Below the pieces are notes generated by a model. It was given only the letters and a program-made list of their open reading frames with translations, had not been told where the DNA came from and did no database searches. From contig NW_024470326.1 of NCBI RefSeq assembly GCF_900496995.4, forward strand, positions 744,001 to 808,000: a stretch of DNA of 64,000 bases. Reading direction: 5' to 3'. This stretch comes from Aquila chrysaetos chrysaetos. Its lineage: Eukaryota; Chordata; Aves; Accipitriformes; Accipitridae. Both the position numbers and the translations under genes were made by a program. This document shows, piece by piece, positions 44,469 to 57,860 of the stretch. Positions within the stretch are counted from its first letter, which is position 1, and each line of letters starts with the position of its first letter.

Positions 44469-46334
44469 TTAACCGTTAGCATGAAATTTAGATTTACATT
44501 GCTTTGCAAAGTGTCCCAGCTTTCCGCACTTAAGACATGTAGTTGCTCCCACGGCCACCTGCCCGGCTCCTCCTTTTCTATGTTTAGCGGGACACTTAGC
44601 CTTGACATGTCCAGCCTGCCCACAGCAGTAACATTTCTGATTAGACATACGCATTGCAGACATAGCTGTAGCTAATGCAGACATTCTGTGTTCAACAGAG
44701 CCCACCTTCCCGCAAGCCGTAATCATAGCTTCTAGGGTTGGATCCCCATGGAGCGTCTTAATCACCTTTTGACAATCTGTGTTAACATTGTCACGGGCTA
44801 ACTGTTTTGCCAGCATTTCTCGTATATGTGCATCAAATACCTGCCGCTCTATAGCCCCCATCAATTTCTCTACAAACGACAGAAACGGCTCTTTAGCCCC
44901 CTGTTTAATCATGGTATATCTTGCCTTAGGCTCCGCCAGCTCCGCCGTTCGGAGCAAAGCTTCTACACCAATAGTCTTTACTTGCTCCAATACAAGTGGA
45001 TGCCATTGAGCCTGATGTTGAGGATTATTAAATTGACCAGTCCCAGTCGGAACATCAGCTCCGTTACCATAACGTGGATCGGTTTGTGAAAGCTGCAAAT
45101 TGCGTACTGCTTGCGCCTCTGCTCTCTGAGTCCAGATACTACGAAAAACGGCGCATTGCACAGGTTGGAAAATAATTTGAGCAATTTGAGCAACATCATA
45201 AGGTGTCATTTTTCCATAGTTAATAGGCGTATTAATTGCATAACTGCGGGGGAGTTGGGACCGTATTGTGCAGTTGCCTTTTGTAAATCCTGTATAACTT
45301 TCCACGAATATGGTCTATGTTCATCCATAATTCCTTGTCCTGAATCACCCCATACCACAGGGAAAGCCATCGCCCCAGTCCCCCTTAAATTCGTTTCACT
45401 GGAGTTGCCTGCTGTTACAGGAACGTTAATTTGCTCGGATAGGTCCCATTTTCCTTCTTGCAGAGCTCGAGCTTTCACCTGCTGCCAGAATTTCAGGGGG
45501 TTGTGGGGACTGACAGTAAATCGAGCCGGCGGAAGGACCCAGGGCTGTCCTCAACAACGCGAGCCTCCCTGTAATTGTCCCTCCTTCGGTGTTCCCGCAG
45601 ACCCCCCAGATTCAGGATCCCCCATATATTGTCCATGGGATCATCCCAATCCTCTGATGTTTCGGCTGACAGAGCGGGGTACAGACATGAGGTCCCCTGT
45701 TCCCCTCCCCGCGCCCGGGGGGGTGCTATTCATCCCTTCTTGATCCTCTGAATCAAGCAGCAAGGTGGGAGGCAGACGGGTTAACCGGCGCCTCTGCCGT
45801 TTCAGCGGGGCATACGTCACTACCAGGAAGCAAGTCCTGGGGCCGCTTTATGTTCTATCTTTAATAGTCCGAGGATGTCCTGAGGGCCGCTCATCATCAG
45901 AGTCATCAATGAAAGGGTTCTTTTGTCGGCCCCATGGCTTTGGCCGCCCTGCGCGCCTGCCAGAGGACTGGGCAACAGACACCACGCCCTCTGTGGGAGA
46001 GGACTGCCCTCCCCCCACGATAGGGACGTCTGGCTCCTTCATCCTATCCCTTTGTTCTTTAATGTCTTTGACGGTTTCAAGGAGCTGGCGCCAAGTCATC
46101 AGGAGTCTGGCTGCCTCCTTAGACCCTCGGGACGCACTGTCAAACAGCTTGTCCCCGAGTCCTTGCCACACAGGCACACTAAATGCAGTCACTGTATCTG
46201 CTTTATATCTGTGTTGCTTGCCCCATGAGAGCATTTTCCGCAACATCAACTCTTCTACTTTAAGTCCTCTTTTGCAATATTACTTTCCACATATTTACAA
46301 TTCCGGCGTCCTCTTTACTGAGGGTCCTGCCCAT
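44469..46334 (-). pseudogene. gag: Gag of class II ERV (right arm)
   Basis: Exact mirror of the left copy: matrix, capsid with the major homology region, and two zinc knuckles. The frameshifts in matrix and in the A run inside capsid are the same, so they are not random read errors of one arm. Confidence 0.92.
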
Positions 46335-46467
46335 GTTCCCGGCAGCTCACCTGTTTATCTCCAGGTGTCAAGTATCGGTCCGGACTAGCAGCTCTTCCCG
46401 CTGCTCTCAAGCTATGCCGGGCTCCGTCTCCACTGCTCTCCTCGCAGTCACAAGCATTATTTACAGC

Positions 46468-46485
46468 ATCACGTCGGGGTCACCA
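46468..46485 (-). promoter_or_regulatory. Primer-binding site, tRNA-Trp type (right arm)
   Basis: Mirror of the site at 40486; the plus strand here reads ATCACGTCGGGGTCACCA, the tRNA-Trp 3' end itself. Confidence 0.92.
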
Positions 46486-46487
46486 AT

Positions 46488-46767
46488 TGTCGCGGTCGAG
46501 ACGGACAAACGACACGTACGCATTCTTATACTACAAGCAAAGAAGGTTTTTTTTATTACTACAAGCCAGCAAATTTATACCCATTATACTTGTTACCTTC
46601 TACATATGTCTGTCCCTTATTGGTTAAAAGTTGTCAGAAGTTGTTTTTTCACCCCTCATTGGGTGACTTTTTCAGGTTCCTTATCACAACTGCAAACGGT
46701 CAACACATTCCTTAAACTTAGTTTCCCAGGCATGCTTCTCATCCTTTCTTATTCTCTCACGGGAACA
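46488..46767 (-). repeat. 5' LTR of class II ERV (right arm)
   Basis: Exact mirror of 40204-40483, with the same promoter and polyadenylation words. Confidence 0.75.
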
Positions 46768-46828
46768 CTGTAATCTTGTCAAGGTCAATATCCTCCCCAG
46801 GCCCCTCAGTCCAGCCGAGGTCCTCCAC

Positions 46829-47432
46829 AACCACAAGAAGCCCAACTTCCCTGACGAGACAGAAGTAAGAGCAGGAGAGCTTGAGGATCTGGGGGATTTC
46901 ACAGAAGAACTGGTCCAGAGCACTGCCTTGGCAGAGTGGTAGTGAAAATGTATTGGCTGTGTGCAGCACAGCCTAAAGGAAACCTACCCCAGGCGGCTGC
47001 TGCCATGTTGGCACAAGCTCTGCTTCCCAGGAGGGTCCCATAGTGCAGGGGCTTGCAGATGGCAATGTAGCGGTCATAGGCCATGACAGTGAGACGATAG
47101 AACTCTGTTGTAGGACAGAAAACAAACAAACAAAAAGACATGGGCAGCACACCCTTGGTAGGAGATGGCCCTGGTGTCCCACAGGGAATTGGCCATAGCT
47201 TTGGGGAGAGTGGTGGAGATGGAGCCCAAGCCGAGGAGGGAGAGGTTAAGGAGAAAGAAGTACATGGGGGTGTGGAGGTGGTGGTTGCAGACTACAGCGG
47301 TGATGATGAGGCCGTTTCCCAGGAGGGTAGCCAGGTAGATGCCCAGGAAGAGCCAGAAGTGCAAGAGGTGCAGCTCCCACGTGTCTGCAAATGCAGAAGG
47401 AGGAACTCAGTGATAAAGCTGCTCTTGGACAT
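46829..47432 (-). pseudogene. OR14-like olfactory receptor C, truncated (right arm)
   Basis: Exact mirror of the left copy, with the same early missing base, internal frame changes and loss of TM5-TM7 before the ERV. Confidence 0.88.
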
Positions 47433-48079
47433 TTTCTTCCTCTGAGCATGGGCACCTGTTCAAGGAGTAAAAGGCAGTGACATTAGGAGAGACTTCTCCA
47501 AGGACAACCCCATGCCATTTCTCATAGAAATCTCCCTCCCTGAGCTGAATGAGGAAAAAAGTCAGCTCATTCCCCAACCCTACCAACGAATGACATGCTT
47601 CCTGACCATTTATAATGCAGCTTAGACACCTCGTTTCCATGAGGACATCTCTGGGGCGGGACTCCCAGAGTCAGAGTCAGAATAGAAGCTGACCCGCACC
47701 CCCATGCCAACTCCAGAGATCAAGAATATGGCAGACAGGTGGGGAAAAAAAAGGAGTAATATGACTACGCTCTGAAAAAACGAAGCAAGGGGAGGAAGGC
47801 AGGCATGTGCTGAGCCACCCAGCTGTGCTCTCCACCTCCCTTTTAGCCTGTTTGTTGTGTATTGATTGTAGGACACACGCACTTCTAGACTGGAGGTCCA
47901 GCTGCGGAGGAGGTGATTCATGCCCTAGACCCCGTGGCCTTGGGGGACAGAGGCTGTGCTGGGTGGGAGAGGAGTCCAAGGGCTTGCTACGGGGAAGTTG
48001 TCTGAACTGCAGGGGATGTCAGGATGCCCTCCTCTCACGGCATTTCTCGGAGCATGCACTCTCTGCCCCATGTAGCTGC

Positions 48080-49537
48080 TGCCTGGAGCTCAGTACAGCT
48101 GGTCTTCAAGAACAGCATCCTCCAAGCTCAGCAACAGTCCAGACCACAATTCAATCTAAACTTGAAAGGCAATTCGAGGGCACCATAATGAGTGGTTACT
48201 ACTTCAGGAACTGTTAAAGGAGAAGCAAAGATACTGTGTGGCCACTGCTGAGTTTAGTAACAACAAGTGTAGGTAGATCTGAGATACTCCATGTCCTCTT
48301 TGCCTCATGTCTTTCCCCAGCAAGGTCTCCCAGGCCTCTGGCTTGAGGCAGGACACTGGAGGAGAACAACCAGCAAAGGATGTGGGCTCAAATCAGGGGT
48401 CCTTGAGCAAACACAATCCTTACCAGTCTATGAGACAGGTGGGGCGGCAGCTGAGGGAGCTGAGAGGGCAAGCCAATGTCACAGTGAGGTCACTCCTCCA
48501 TTGCCTTTGAAAGGTCATGGAGAATGAGGGGGAATTATCTGATGACTGGCAGAACCCCAAAGTTGCCTGCACCTTTCAGAATGCCCAAAGGATGAGCAGG
48601 GGAACTAAAGGCTGTCCCCCAGAGTGTGTCCACCCAGATCCCATTTCTGGGTGTGTGAAAGACAAGGTGCCTGGATTACACAGGACAGGTTGTACCTGGC
48701 CATCCTCTTGCTTTCTGTAAAGAAAGGACCAGATCGCTGGAGAGATTGAGAGAGTGCTCTCTTTTACCTGGAAGTCAGAAAGGCATTCAGCATCCTCTCA
48801 TCTTGTGTCCAAATTAGCATATTACAGTCTGCATGGATGGGTAAGTGGTTAAAAAAACACCTGGACAGTTGGGCTCAGAGGGACATGGTCCATGCATGGT
48901 ACTCTGCCTGAAGGCATCTAGCCAGTAGGGTCCTGCAGGGGTCTATGCTGACACCTGCCCTGTTTAACATGTTTATAATGACCCGGAGGAGATGAGAGAG
49001 TGCTTTTTTCAGAACATTTGTAGATGACACCCTATTGAGGAGAGCAGACACTACACTGAAGCCAGGGCTGCCATTGCACAGTTTCCTGTGGCCAATGGAT
49101 GGGCCAGGAGGAACATAAGCTAAAGTCCTGTCCTTGAGGTGGACAAAGCCCCTGCAATGATACAGGCCAGGGACTGCCTGCATGGGAAGCAGCTCTGTGC
49201 GAAAGGCTCTGGTGGTCCCTGGATTTCACTAGGCAAAATGTGAGCCATCAGCAAAGGTGGTCACCCTGTGTCCTGGGGCTGCGTTAGCAGGAGCACAGTC
49301 AGTGGAAGGGATTATCCCCCTCTACTCAGCACTTTTTAAAGCTCATCCAGATTACTTCTCTAGTTTTTTACCCCCCCACCATGACAGAGAGAGACTGGCA
49401 AACTGGAGAAAGTTCACTGGAGGGCCTCTAAGGTGGTCAGGGCATGGCGCACATGTGCTGTGAGAAGAGGCTGAGAGCTCGGGCTTGTTCATCCTAGAGG
49501 AAGGAAGGTCTTGGGAGAAGACACAGCAGTATGGCAC
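48080..49537 (-). mobile_element. CR1 LINE fragment (right arm mirror; element itself on plus)
   Basis: Mirror of 37446-38900; the CR1 sense strand here is plus (TTGAAAGGTCATGGAGAATGAGG, then CCAAATTAGCATATTACAGTCTGCATGG). It has several single-base indels relative to the left arm. The strand field marks the arm; the LINE reads left to right. Confidence 0.65.
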
Positions 49538-49776
49538 TGTCGCAATAGAGATGGACACGACAAACATCAGATTGTGCAAACATGGCTACTTTATTGTTCT
49601 AACCAGCTTTTTTATAACTTTCTTCAGAGTATGTGTTCATATATGATTGGTTTAGTTAGTAACTAAGTCCCTTGCTCGGGACTTTCCAGACTCTCAAGGA
49701 TACACCACAAGCTGCTCAAGGTCACTCTGCTCATGCACCGCCAGGCATTTCGGCAGATTCGCTACGTTCCCTGACA
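49538..49776 (-). repeat. 3' LTR of class II ERV (right arm)
   Basis: A 239-bp mirror of 37209-37445, with small indels. The polyadenylation word is the complete AATAAA here (plus strand TTTATT), suggesting the left-arm AATAAG has lost an A. Confidence 0.75.
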
Positions 49777-50013
49777 ATTCCCCCTTTTGTATTTGTGCTA
49801 AAAATATTGCTCCGGCAGCCCTCTGCAGGGCCCTTTGCAGAAGGCTGAGAAGACAGGGCAACATTAGGAGCACAGTTATCACAATCAAGATCACTACCCC
49901 CACAGTCTTGAGCAGAGATATCAACCATCCAGACAATCCCCAACCCTCGAACATGTTTCCTAGCCAATCTGACTCATCGCTTTTTGTCAACTTCCTGACT
50001 GCCTTCTTTAAGC
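49777..50013 (-). pseudogene. env: env transmembrane tail, class II ERV (right arm)
   Basis: In this copy the frame is open from Met at 49990 through the WGLSGWLISLLKTVG membrane entry, the hydrophobic span and the tail, then on through the purine tract into the LTR. It lacks the two-base loss of the left arm. Only the anchoring end of env is present. Confidence 0.75.
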
Positions 50014-51374
50014 CCTGTCACTCCTGTGGTCTCTTGAGGGTGTATCTGATCTGCCCCTGAGGGCTTTCCAACAGAGAGCTGCCCCTGGGCAGTGCCCTGC
50101 TGCCAGGAGGTGCCTACAGGGCAGAGCTGAGCACACAGCTGGTGGCACTGGGTCTGTGAGCACTAACAGGGAGGAGACGTGGGAACAGAGAAACAGCTCC
50201 TGGCAGCAACAGCTCCAGGCAGCAGAGACATGGGGCAAGAGGTGAGAGGAACAGGCTAATGGCAAAGGCTGCGAGACCTCCCTGTCAGCCATTCAGGGAA
50301 CATGCTTTTCCCCTAAAAAGGCCCCTGGTCTCCTCTGCCACCTAGTAAAGCCTCTGCCCTCAGATCTATGGGGTTCAGGCAGCAGCTGCCTCCTCTGCAG
50401 CCATAGGTCACATAAAGGACTCTCCTGAGTGCCCCTCTGTCCCTTCCTGGCCTTGCCTCCCTTGGCAGAAGCATTGGGATGTTGCTCCCTTTTTCCTCCA
50501 CCCACCCCTGTGCTGCTGTTCTTGTTTTCCAGGCTCTCTGGGGATGGGGGGTTCAGGTCCTGCCAGGTAGATCTGTCCACGGGAGCAAGGTGCCCAAACC
50601 CCCTTCTACCCTGTGGGTCTCTGAGCAAAGCAGTCCCTGGGGTGGGGATAAGCTGACTCTCCTCTCAAGACACCCTAACTTCAGGGCATCCAGAAGTGCT
50701 TAGCTCATCACTGGGGAGAGAAGTGTGAAGGTCACCTGCACTTTGAAACAGGATTCCTCAGGTCGGAGCAGTATCCAATTTCCTTCAGAGGAACATCTGA
50801 GTGTGGTCATGCTCCAGCTATGAGACAAGTGAGCCCAGGGCAGCTGAGAGCAAGGCTGATGGACAGACCAGCCATCCTCACGCTGTACCAAGGGTCTGTC
50901 CCTTTGCCTCCCAGGACTCTCAAGATAGCACTTGCCGGCGTAGAAGAAATGTGAAGGATGTCTGCCTTCAAAAAACCACTCCTCAGATACGAGAGGTAGA
51001 ACAGGAGCAAAACAATCAAAAAATCAGCACAGGTCTTCTCTGCAGTAGGGTGACTCTGGAGGGTCAATGCTGAAATCCATTTGATCTCAGGAGTGGATTT
51101 AACCCGACATCACTCCTGGCTCCTATTTGCCTATTGGTACACAGCAGGACTAACTCCTCCAGAGCCCACAGCAGATTGACCTGCTTCCCTACTGCACCCT
51201 CAGCCAGGACAAGCCAGAGCTCAAATGAGGGAGCTGCATGATAGTCTTCCTGGAAGGACAGATGCAGTGTGGAGGTTTCTGTGAGAGATGGGATTGGTTT
51301 TGTTAAGAGAAGTCAGTCCTCACTTGCCACTGCCTTTTCCTCCAAAGACAGGCCCTCATGGTCAGAGGAAGCAC

Positions 51375-52309
51375 ATGTCCAACAGCAGCTCCATCACCCA
51401 GTTCCTCCTCCTGGAGTTTGCAAATACACGGGAGCTGCAGCTCTTGCACTTCTGGCTCTTCCTGGGCATCTACCTGGCTGCCGTCCTGGGAAACAGCTTC
51501 ATCATTACTGCTGTAGCCTGTGACCACCACCTCCACACACCCATGAACTTCTTCCTCCTCAGCCTCGCCCTCCTCGACCTGGGTGCCATCTCCACCACTG
51601 TTCCCAAATCCATTGCCAATTTCCTCTGGGACACTAGAGCTATTTCCTACTTGGGATGTGCTGCACAGATCATTTTCTTTCTCCTTTCTTGTCAGTAGAG
51701 TCCTCCCTTCTCACCATCATGGCCTATGACCGCTATGTTGCCATCTGCAAACCCCTGCACTACAGGACCCTCCTGGGCAGCAGAGCTTGTCTCCACATGG
51801 CAGCAGCTGCCTGGGGCAGTGGGTTTCTCCATGCTGTGCTGCACACTGGGAATACATTTTCACTACCCCTCTGCCAAGGCAATGCTGTGGACCAGTTCTT
51901 CTGTGAAGTCCCCCAGATCCTCAAGCTCTCCTGCTCAGATGCCTACCTCAGGGAAATTGGGCTTCTTGTAGTTAGTGCTTTTTTAGCATTTGGGTGTTTT
52001 GTTCTCATTGTGCTGTCCTATGGGCAAATCTTCAGGGCCGTGCTGAGGATCCCCTCCAAGCAGGGACAGCACAAAGTCTTTTCCACTTGCCTCCCTCACC
52101 TGGCTGTGGTCTCCCTGTTTGTCAGCACTGCCATGGTAGCCTACCTGAAGCCCCCCTCCACCTCTGCCCCAGCTCTAAATCTCATAGTGTCAGTTCTGTA
52201 CTCGGTGGTGCCTCCAGCTGTGAACCCCCTCATCTACAGCATGAGGAACAAGGAGATCCAGGATGCTCTCAAGAAAATGATTCTACCAATGATATTTCAG
52301 CAGCAATGA
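51375..52309 (+). pseudogene. OR14-like olfactory receptor B, right-arm copy (one frameshift)
   Basis: Start Met at 51375 (MSNSSSITQF). TM1-TM3 read to about 51690, where one T is missing from a T run (CTCCTTTCTTG here; the left arm has one more T). From there [20 protein letters not shown] through NPLIYSMRNKEI to the TGA at 52307-52309 reads without interruption. With that base the gene would be 936 bp (311 residues), normal for a single-exon receptor. Because the left arm is intact at this spot, receptor B is probably a working gene misrepresented twice. Ligand unknown. Confidence 0.9.
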
Positions 52310-53214
52310 GGTGTCCTCCTCTCCTCAAAAGCAATCTCACAATTATCTCAGGCAACGTCTGTCTAGTGGTCATTGTATCTGTTATAAACATGCCTGTACA
52401 CAAAATATTTGCTTTCGTCCTGCTTCTCCAGAGGATGAACTGAGTCTATCTGACCCAGAGACCTTCTGTAAATGAGTCTGTCACCATGCTACATTTGACC
52501 TCCTTTGTGACATCTCTGTAATAAAAGGAGATTTCCTCAGTGCCCTGTGTGAAGCTTGGGCTTTTTTTTCCCAAACGGGGTACGGAATACACTCAGGGAA
52601 TTGCAGGCTGAAAGGACTTGCTGTTGTGCTTGGGTGCTGCATGGGCTGAGGGGATGAGGGAATGGGGTGTTGTGTAAGAGGAGGGCTGGACTGAGTCCTC
52701 ACCTGTGAGTGCCCAGTGCCACTGGAGATCCTGAATGGGATAGAGGCATCTGCTGGGGACTGTCACATGTGGAAGGGCTGCTGACTGACTCATGCCCTTC
52801 AGGGAGGTATCAGGAGCCACCAGGACACGCACCAGTGTTGGGTACACACTGGATAGTTTCACAATAATGTCAAAGCAAAGGACGGATAAGCTAAACCAGG
52901 GCTAACGAGGACTCTGCAATGTCAGGAGAGGCAGTAGGGGCACAGCAGGAATGGGGAAGGGAGACTAGAGCGTGGTTCATGTCACCTTCAATGAGAAGCC
53001 ATGGGCTGGATCCAGTGACAGCCCTGAACACTTCCTGAGACAGTTGGAATGCCCTTTGATTGTCTACAGACCCATGGGAAGGGTCTGCTTCCCAGCCTGA
53101 TCAGCACGGCCAGTGTGGGGTCACCCCGTGGCCCAAGGGCTCTGCAACGCCCTTACTCTGCAGAGTAGCACTGCCAGCTCAGGGCCTTGCAGGGAGCAAC
53201 TCTTTACTCATGAA

Positions 53215-54060
53215 AGAAAAGGTATAGCTCTGGGTGTCCTGGTCCAATATCTGGGACCTAAGTCGGCGAGCTGTGGCCTACTTCTCGAAGCAATTAGAAC
53301 AACGTTTGCCTGGGATGGCCTGGTTGTCTGAGAGCCGTCGCTGCAACTGTGCTATTGATCCAAGAAGCTCGCAAGTTCACCCTAGGACAGAGAATTACAG
53401 TGTATGTTCCCCACATGGTGATCACTGTGCTTGAACAGAAAGGGGGGCATTGGTTATCCCTTAGTAGAATGCTGAAATACCAAGTGGTGTTGCTGGAGCA
53501 AGACGATGTTTACTTAAAAACTACTACTATCGTTACCCTGCTGTGTTTTTAACAACTGATCAAGTTGAAGGAGAACTGGAACATGACTGGCTCCAGACAA
53601 TTGAAGAAGTCTACTCCAGCCGACCAGATCTCCAAGATGCGCCACTGGAAGAGACGGATTGGGAACTATATACCGACGGAAGCAGTTTCATCCGTGATGG
53701 AAAACGCTTAACAGGATATGCGGCAACCACTACTGAGAAGGTAATTGAATCACGAGCTTTGCCTTCAAATGTATCTGACCAAAAGGCTGAACTGATAGCT
53801 CTTACTTGAGCACTGGAACTAAGTCAAAGAAAGCGAGTCAACATTTGGACAGACTCAAAGTGTGCTTTTGGAGTAGGACATGCCACATGGAGCAATAGGG
53901 GAAAGAAAGAGGACTGTTATCTGCACAAGGAACCACCTTTCAGCATGCAGAACAAATACTGAAATTGTTAGAAGCCATTCAAAAGCCAGCAGCAGTCATG
54001 ATAATGCACTGTAAAGCACGTCAGTCAGGTAGGACTGTCCCTGAAACAGGTAACTGATTG
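53215..54060 (+). pseudogene. pol: RT connection and RNase H of truncated gamma-like ERV (right arm)
   Basis: Same content as the left copy, with extra one-base indels (an additional T in GGGACCTAAGTCGG near 53262, an additional A near 53300, a lost A near 53537). These split the connection domain into three frames. The TGA after IALT is shared with the left arm. Confidence 0.85.
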
Positions 54061-55283
54061 GCTGATAGAGCTGCTAAAGATGCTGCAGAAAAAGGCATCC
54101 TAGCACTAGTTCCAGAGAAAAGTGTAAATTTACCTAAAGATGCTCCAAATTATAATGAAAAAGATGAAGAATTAATTATTAGATTGCAGGCTAATAAAAA
54201 TGAACCAGGATGGGCTGTAACACCAACAGGTCAAATAATAGTCCCACCCGCAATAATGAGAGAAATTGCCCGGGCATGAACATAGCAAAGTACATTGCGG
54301 AACAGAAAACCTTGTTAAGCATTTACAAAAGTGTATTTTGAGTAGAGATATGACAAAGATTATTTGAACAATTACAATGGGATGTGAAATTTGTATACGC
54401 AATAATCCCCAAACCAGTAATAGATTACTTTTGGAATTACGAAACAAGGAAATTCTCCAGAAGAATGCTGGTAAACTGATTTTACAGAATTGCCCTGAAA
54501 AGAAGGATATCGATATATCCTAGTTCTCTTTGATACTTTCACTGGGTGGCCTGAGGCTTTCCCTTGCCGCACCAACAAAGCAAGAGAAGTAGTTAAAGTC
54601 TTGCTCAAAGAGATCATACCAAGATTTGGGGTCCCTGTAGGAATGTCATCTGACAATGGCCCTCATTTTATAGCAAAGATTGTAAGACAGTTGAGCAAGG
54701 TATTGTCTATAGATTGGGACTATCACACCCCATATAGACCGCAAGCAAGTGGGAAAGTAGAAAGAATGAACTACACTCTCAAGCAACAGCTGAGTAAAAT
54801 TTGTCAGGAAACCTCGCTTACATGGGTTAAAGCATTACCCATGGCTCTATTAAGAATCAGAGTACAGCCAAAAGGGAAAGGAAATTTAAGTCCTTATGAA
54901 ATGTTATATGGGAGACCATATCAAGGGTCCTATGTTCCAAATACCTTGAGCGCTTCGGAGATATGTCTTTAAAGGGTGTTATGATTTCTTTAGGAAACTC
55001 TTTACAAGAACTTCGTCAGTATGTCTCCACAGCTGGACCCTTAGAATTGGACACAGCAGTGCATCCCTTCCAACCAGGAGACTGGGTATACGTAAAGTCG
55101 TGGACTGCAGAAACCACTAGCTGAGAAGTGGAAAGGACCGTATCAAGTACTTTTAAACAACATATACAGCAGCAAAGGTTTGGGGAAAAGGACCTTGGCT
55201 TCACTATTCAAGAGTAAAGAAAGCACCAACAGGGAATTGGAAGTCTAAAGAAACCGGTCCTTTGAAATTGAAAACCTATAAAT
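54058..55283 (+). pseudogene. pol: Integrase of truncated gamma-like ERV (right arm)
   Basis: Zinc-binding start, the SSDNGPHF and KVERMN catalytic motifs and the C-terminal domain are present. It shares the TGA after TKII with the left arm and carries private indels near 54278, 54954, 55110 and 55155. The core itself (54601-54950) is open. Confidence 0.88.
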
Positions 55284-55290
55284 AAGTTTC

Positions 55291-55497
55291 ATGCTATGCA
55301 CTTGGGAGAACAATTGTGTAAAGCTTATAATATTGGGGTTGTTACTAGGGATATTGTCAGGGGCAGTAATCCTTTTGTGTGTTACAGGTTTTACATATTT
55401 TCTTTTAAGTTGTCCTAAACATAAGATAAATAATAGTAGATGTAAAATTACAAAGGCAGAATCACGAACTGACATCATAAAAGAATCCGTAGTATAA
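55291..55497 (+). CDS. Small membrane-protein frame between pol and env of the ERV (right arm)
   Basis: 68 codons; identical to the left-arm frame up to the last few residues, where an indel changes the ending. Same single hydrophobic span and basic tail. Function unknown. Confidence 0.4.
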   Translation: MLCTWENNCVKLIILGLLLGILSGAVILLCVTGFTYFLLSCPKHKINNSRCKITKAESRTDIIKESVV

Positions 55498-55514
55498 GAT
55501 AAACAAAATGATTA

Positions 55515-56325
55515 TTGTCTGAATTACTAATCCTGATATTAGTCGTTCCTGTGATTTTGATAAAAGACAATCTAGTTATACAATTGATTCAAGGTTTTGC
55601 GAAGGTACAAAATTTAACCTCAATAACAGCCTGCCTTCCGATTCCAAAGTCAGCTGAAAATCCAATTCCATGGGGAATATTGACATTGAATCTAACCAAA
55701 ACTTGGGAAAAGATGTGGGACAATGAGAATCAGTTTAACAGATTAAATTGGATGGATTTGGATGGCAATATTCTTTAAACTTTGAAAGGAGGAATTATAG
55801 CATTTTGAATTGCAACATTACCAAACCATCCACCTCATGAGCAAAAGAATTAATTTATCATCCTTCAGAAGAAACTTGTACAAACACCCCTTGGAGCTGC
55901 CAATTGCCAAAATCATGGAGACAAGTGCAGAGAGGAACTTGGGATCATATTCAAAATAGAGAATGGTGTTTGGAATTTACTGGAGTTACAGGGCCCTTAT
56001 TAGATCCACCCAGAACCAGAACTATCTATGGGAATTTAGATTGGACTAGACAAACAGAGAAAATCACACATCCTAAATGGAACTGTACGAAAGTCTATAC
56101 TTGTAATTCTTCTGACCCAGAAGTTCAAAGACTTTATCCAGTAGCTAAAGCTCTAAGATGAGGATGTGCTTGTAGAAATTATAGTAATGTTTTTAAATGA
56201 TGCTTGGTCCCCTCTTAATAATGGAAGGAGAATTGGGCCTGGAATTGACTGTATTAAAGGACAGGTGGAAAGTTTAGGACTAACAGTTTGGGTGAGTAGT
56301 GATGGTATGTGGTCCACTCACCTTC
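55515..56325 (+). pseudogene. env: env surface-protein remnant of gamma-like ERV (right arm)
   Basis: Mirror of the left env piece, with a hydrophobic leader, N-glycosylation-type sites and the same loss of everything after the surface-protein middle. One or more private frame changes occur near 55765. Confidence 0.7.
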
Positions 56326-56746
56326 CCATGAAGGACTGTGGCAGTACATTCCCCACCCCCCCCATCCCGCCAGCAGGAAACAAAACTTCTCCAGGCAGGG
56401 AGAAGGGGAAGGAAACCCTGGAGGCTGCAGGCTGAGATTTGAACTGGCCAACTGAAGGGCGCCAGGTACACTGAGATGACCCTCCTAGCCAATAGAATTA
56501 AATGACCACAGGTCAGATTCGACAGGGGTATAAACGGGGTCCTGCCGGAGGACACGTTGGCAGTCCTCCTCGGAGCAGTGGGTCTGCAGTCTGGGGACTC
56601 CCCCTCGGGTCGGGGCACCGCCCGAGGTAACTCCTTGAGGGAGAGAGCCCTCAGCTTTGAGGTGAGTGATATGCGCATTTTGAGCCATCACTTATAAATC
56701 TTGGGGATTCTTAAGTTGGCCGTTAGTTAGTCGTGCATCCGTAACA
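56326..56746 (+). repeat. 3' LTR of truncated gamma-like ERV (right arm)
   Basis: Contains GTATAAACGG near 56528 and ends GCATCCGTAACA at 56746. The 5' limit beside the C run is approximate. Mirror of 30264-30690. Confidence 0.6.
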
Positions 56747-57044
56747 CCCACCCAGGCCAACTCCCCCCAGTTTATATGCTAGACATGATGTCACATGGTA
56801 TGGAATAACCCTTTGGCCAGTTTGGGTCAGCTGCCCTGGCTGTGTGCCCTCCCAACTTCTTGTGCCACTCCAGCCTTCTTCCTGGCTGGGCATCAGAAGC
56901 TGAAAAATCCTTGACTTTAGCCTAAACACTACTTAGCACAGCTGAAAACATCAGTCTTACCAACATTCTTCTCATACTGAACCCAAAACATAACACTGTA
57001 CCCGCTGCTAGGAAGAAGAAATCTATCCCAGCCAAACCAGGACA
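56747..57044 (-). repeat. 5' half of ERVL-type LTR (right arm)
   Basis: Mirror of 29965-30263. On the minus strand it begins TGTCCTGGTTTGGCTGGGATAG and stops at the neighbouring ERV LTR. Confidence 0.8.
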
Positions 57045-57860
57045 CCATCCCACTGAGGAGAGCAGACACTGCACTGGAGGGCAGAGCTGCCTTCCCAAAG
57101 GACATAGGCATGCTGGAGGGATGGGCCAAAAGAGAACTGCATGCTATCCAATAAGGACAAATCCCAAAGTCCTGCCCCTAAAGCAGACCAAGCCCCTGCA
57201 ATGAGGGAGGCAAGGGGCTGCATGGCTGGGTAGCAGCTCTGTGGGAAAGGCTCTGGTGGTCCTTGGGTGCCAGGAGGCAAAAGATGAACCAGCAGCAAAG
57301 ATGACCAACAGAATCAAGGGCTGCATGAGCAGGAGCACAGCCAATGGAATTGATTATCGCTGTCTCCTCAGAACATTTTACATCATATCCAGACTAATTC
57401 CCGAGGTTTTGAGCCCCCTGTAGTGCCAAAGAGACATTGGCAAACCGGAGCCAGGTCAGATGAGGGCCACCAAGGTGATCAGGGCTGAAGCACTTGTCGT
57501 GTGAGAAGCAGCTAAAAGAGCTGGGCTTGTTCAGCTGGGAGAAAGGAAGGTCGTGGGGGAACAGGCAGCAGCATGGCACTGGTCCTAGTAAGGCTGAGTC
57601 AGGCTTATGTCTGTGGTACAAGACACAAAGACAAGAGGCAATGGGCTGGAAAAAGAGAGGGTCAGGGCACATACAGGGAGAAACTTTTCCAACACGAGGA
57701 TAGTGAAGCGCTGGAAGCTGTTTCCCAGAGAATATGTGAAGGCTTGATCCTTGAACCTGATGAAGAGATGTTTAAATAAAGACCTGAATAACCTTGTCTG
57801 ACGCAGCTTTGTGCAGGAGGTTGGTCAAGACACCTGCCAAGGTCCCTTCCAGAGTGAATG
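57045..57860 (+). mobile_element. CR1 LINE fragment, 3' region (right arm)
   Basis: Mirror of 29150-29960; CR1 sense is now plus (CTGGGAGAAAGGAAGG, GACAAGAGGCAATGGG, CACGAGGATAGTGAAGCG, GAGATGTTTAAATAAAGACC). Confidence 0.75.
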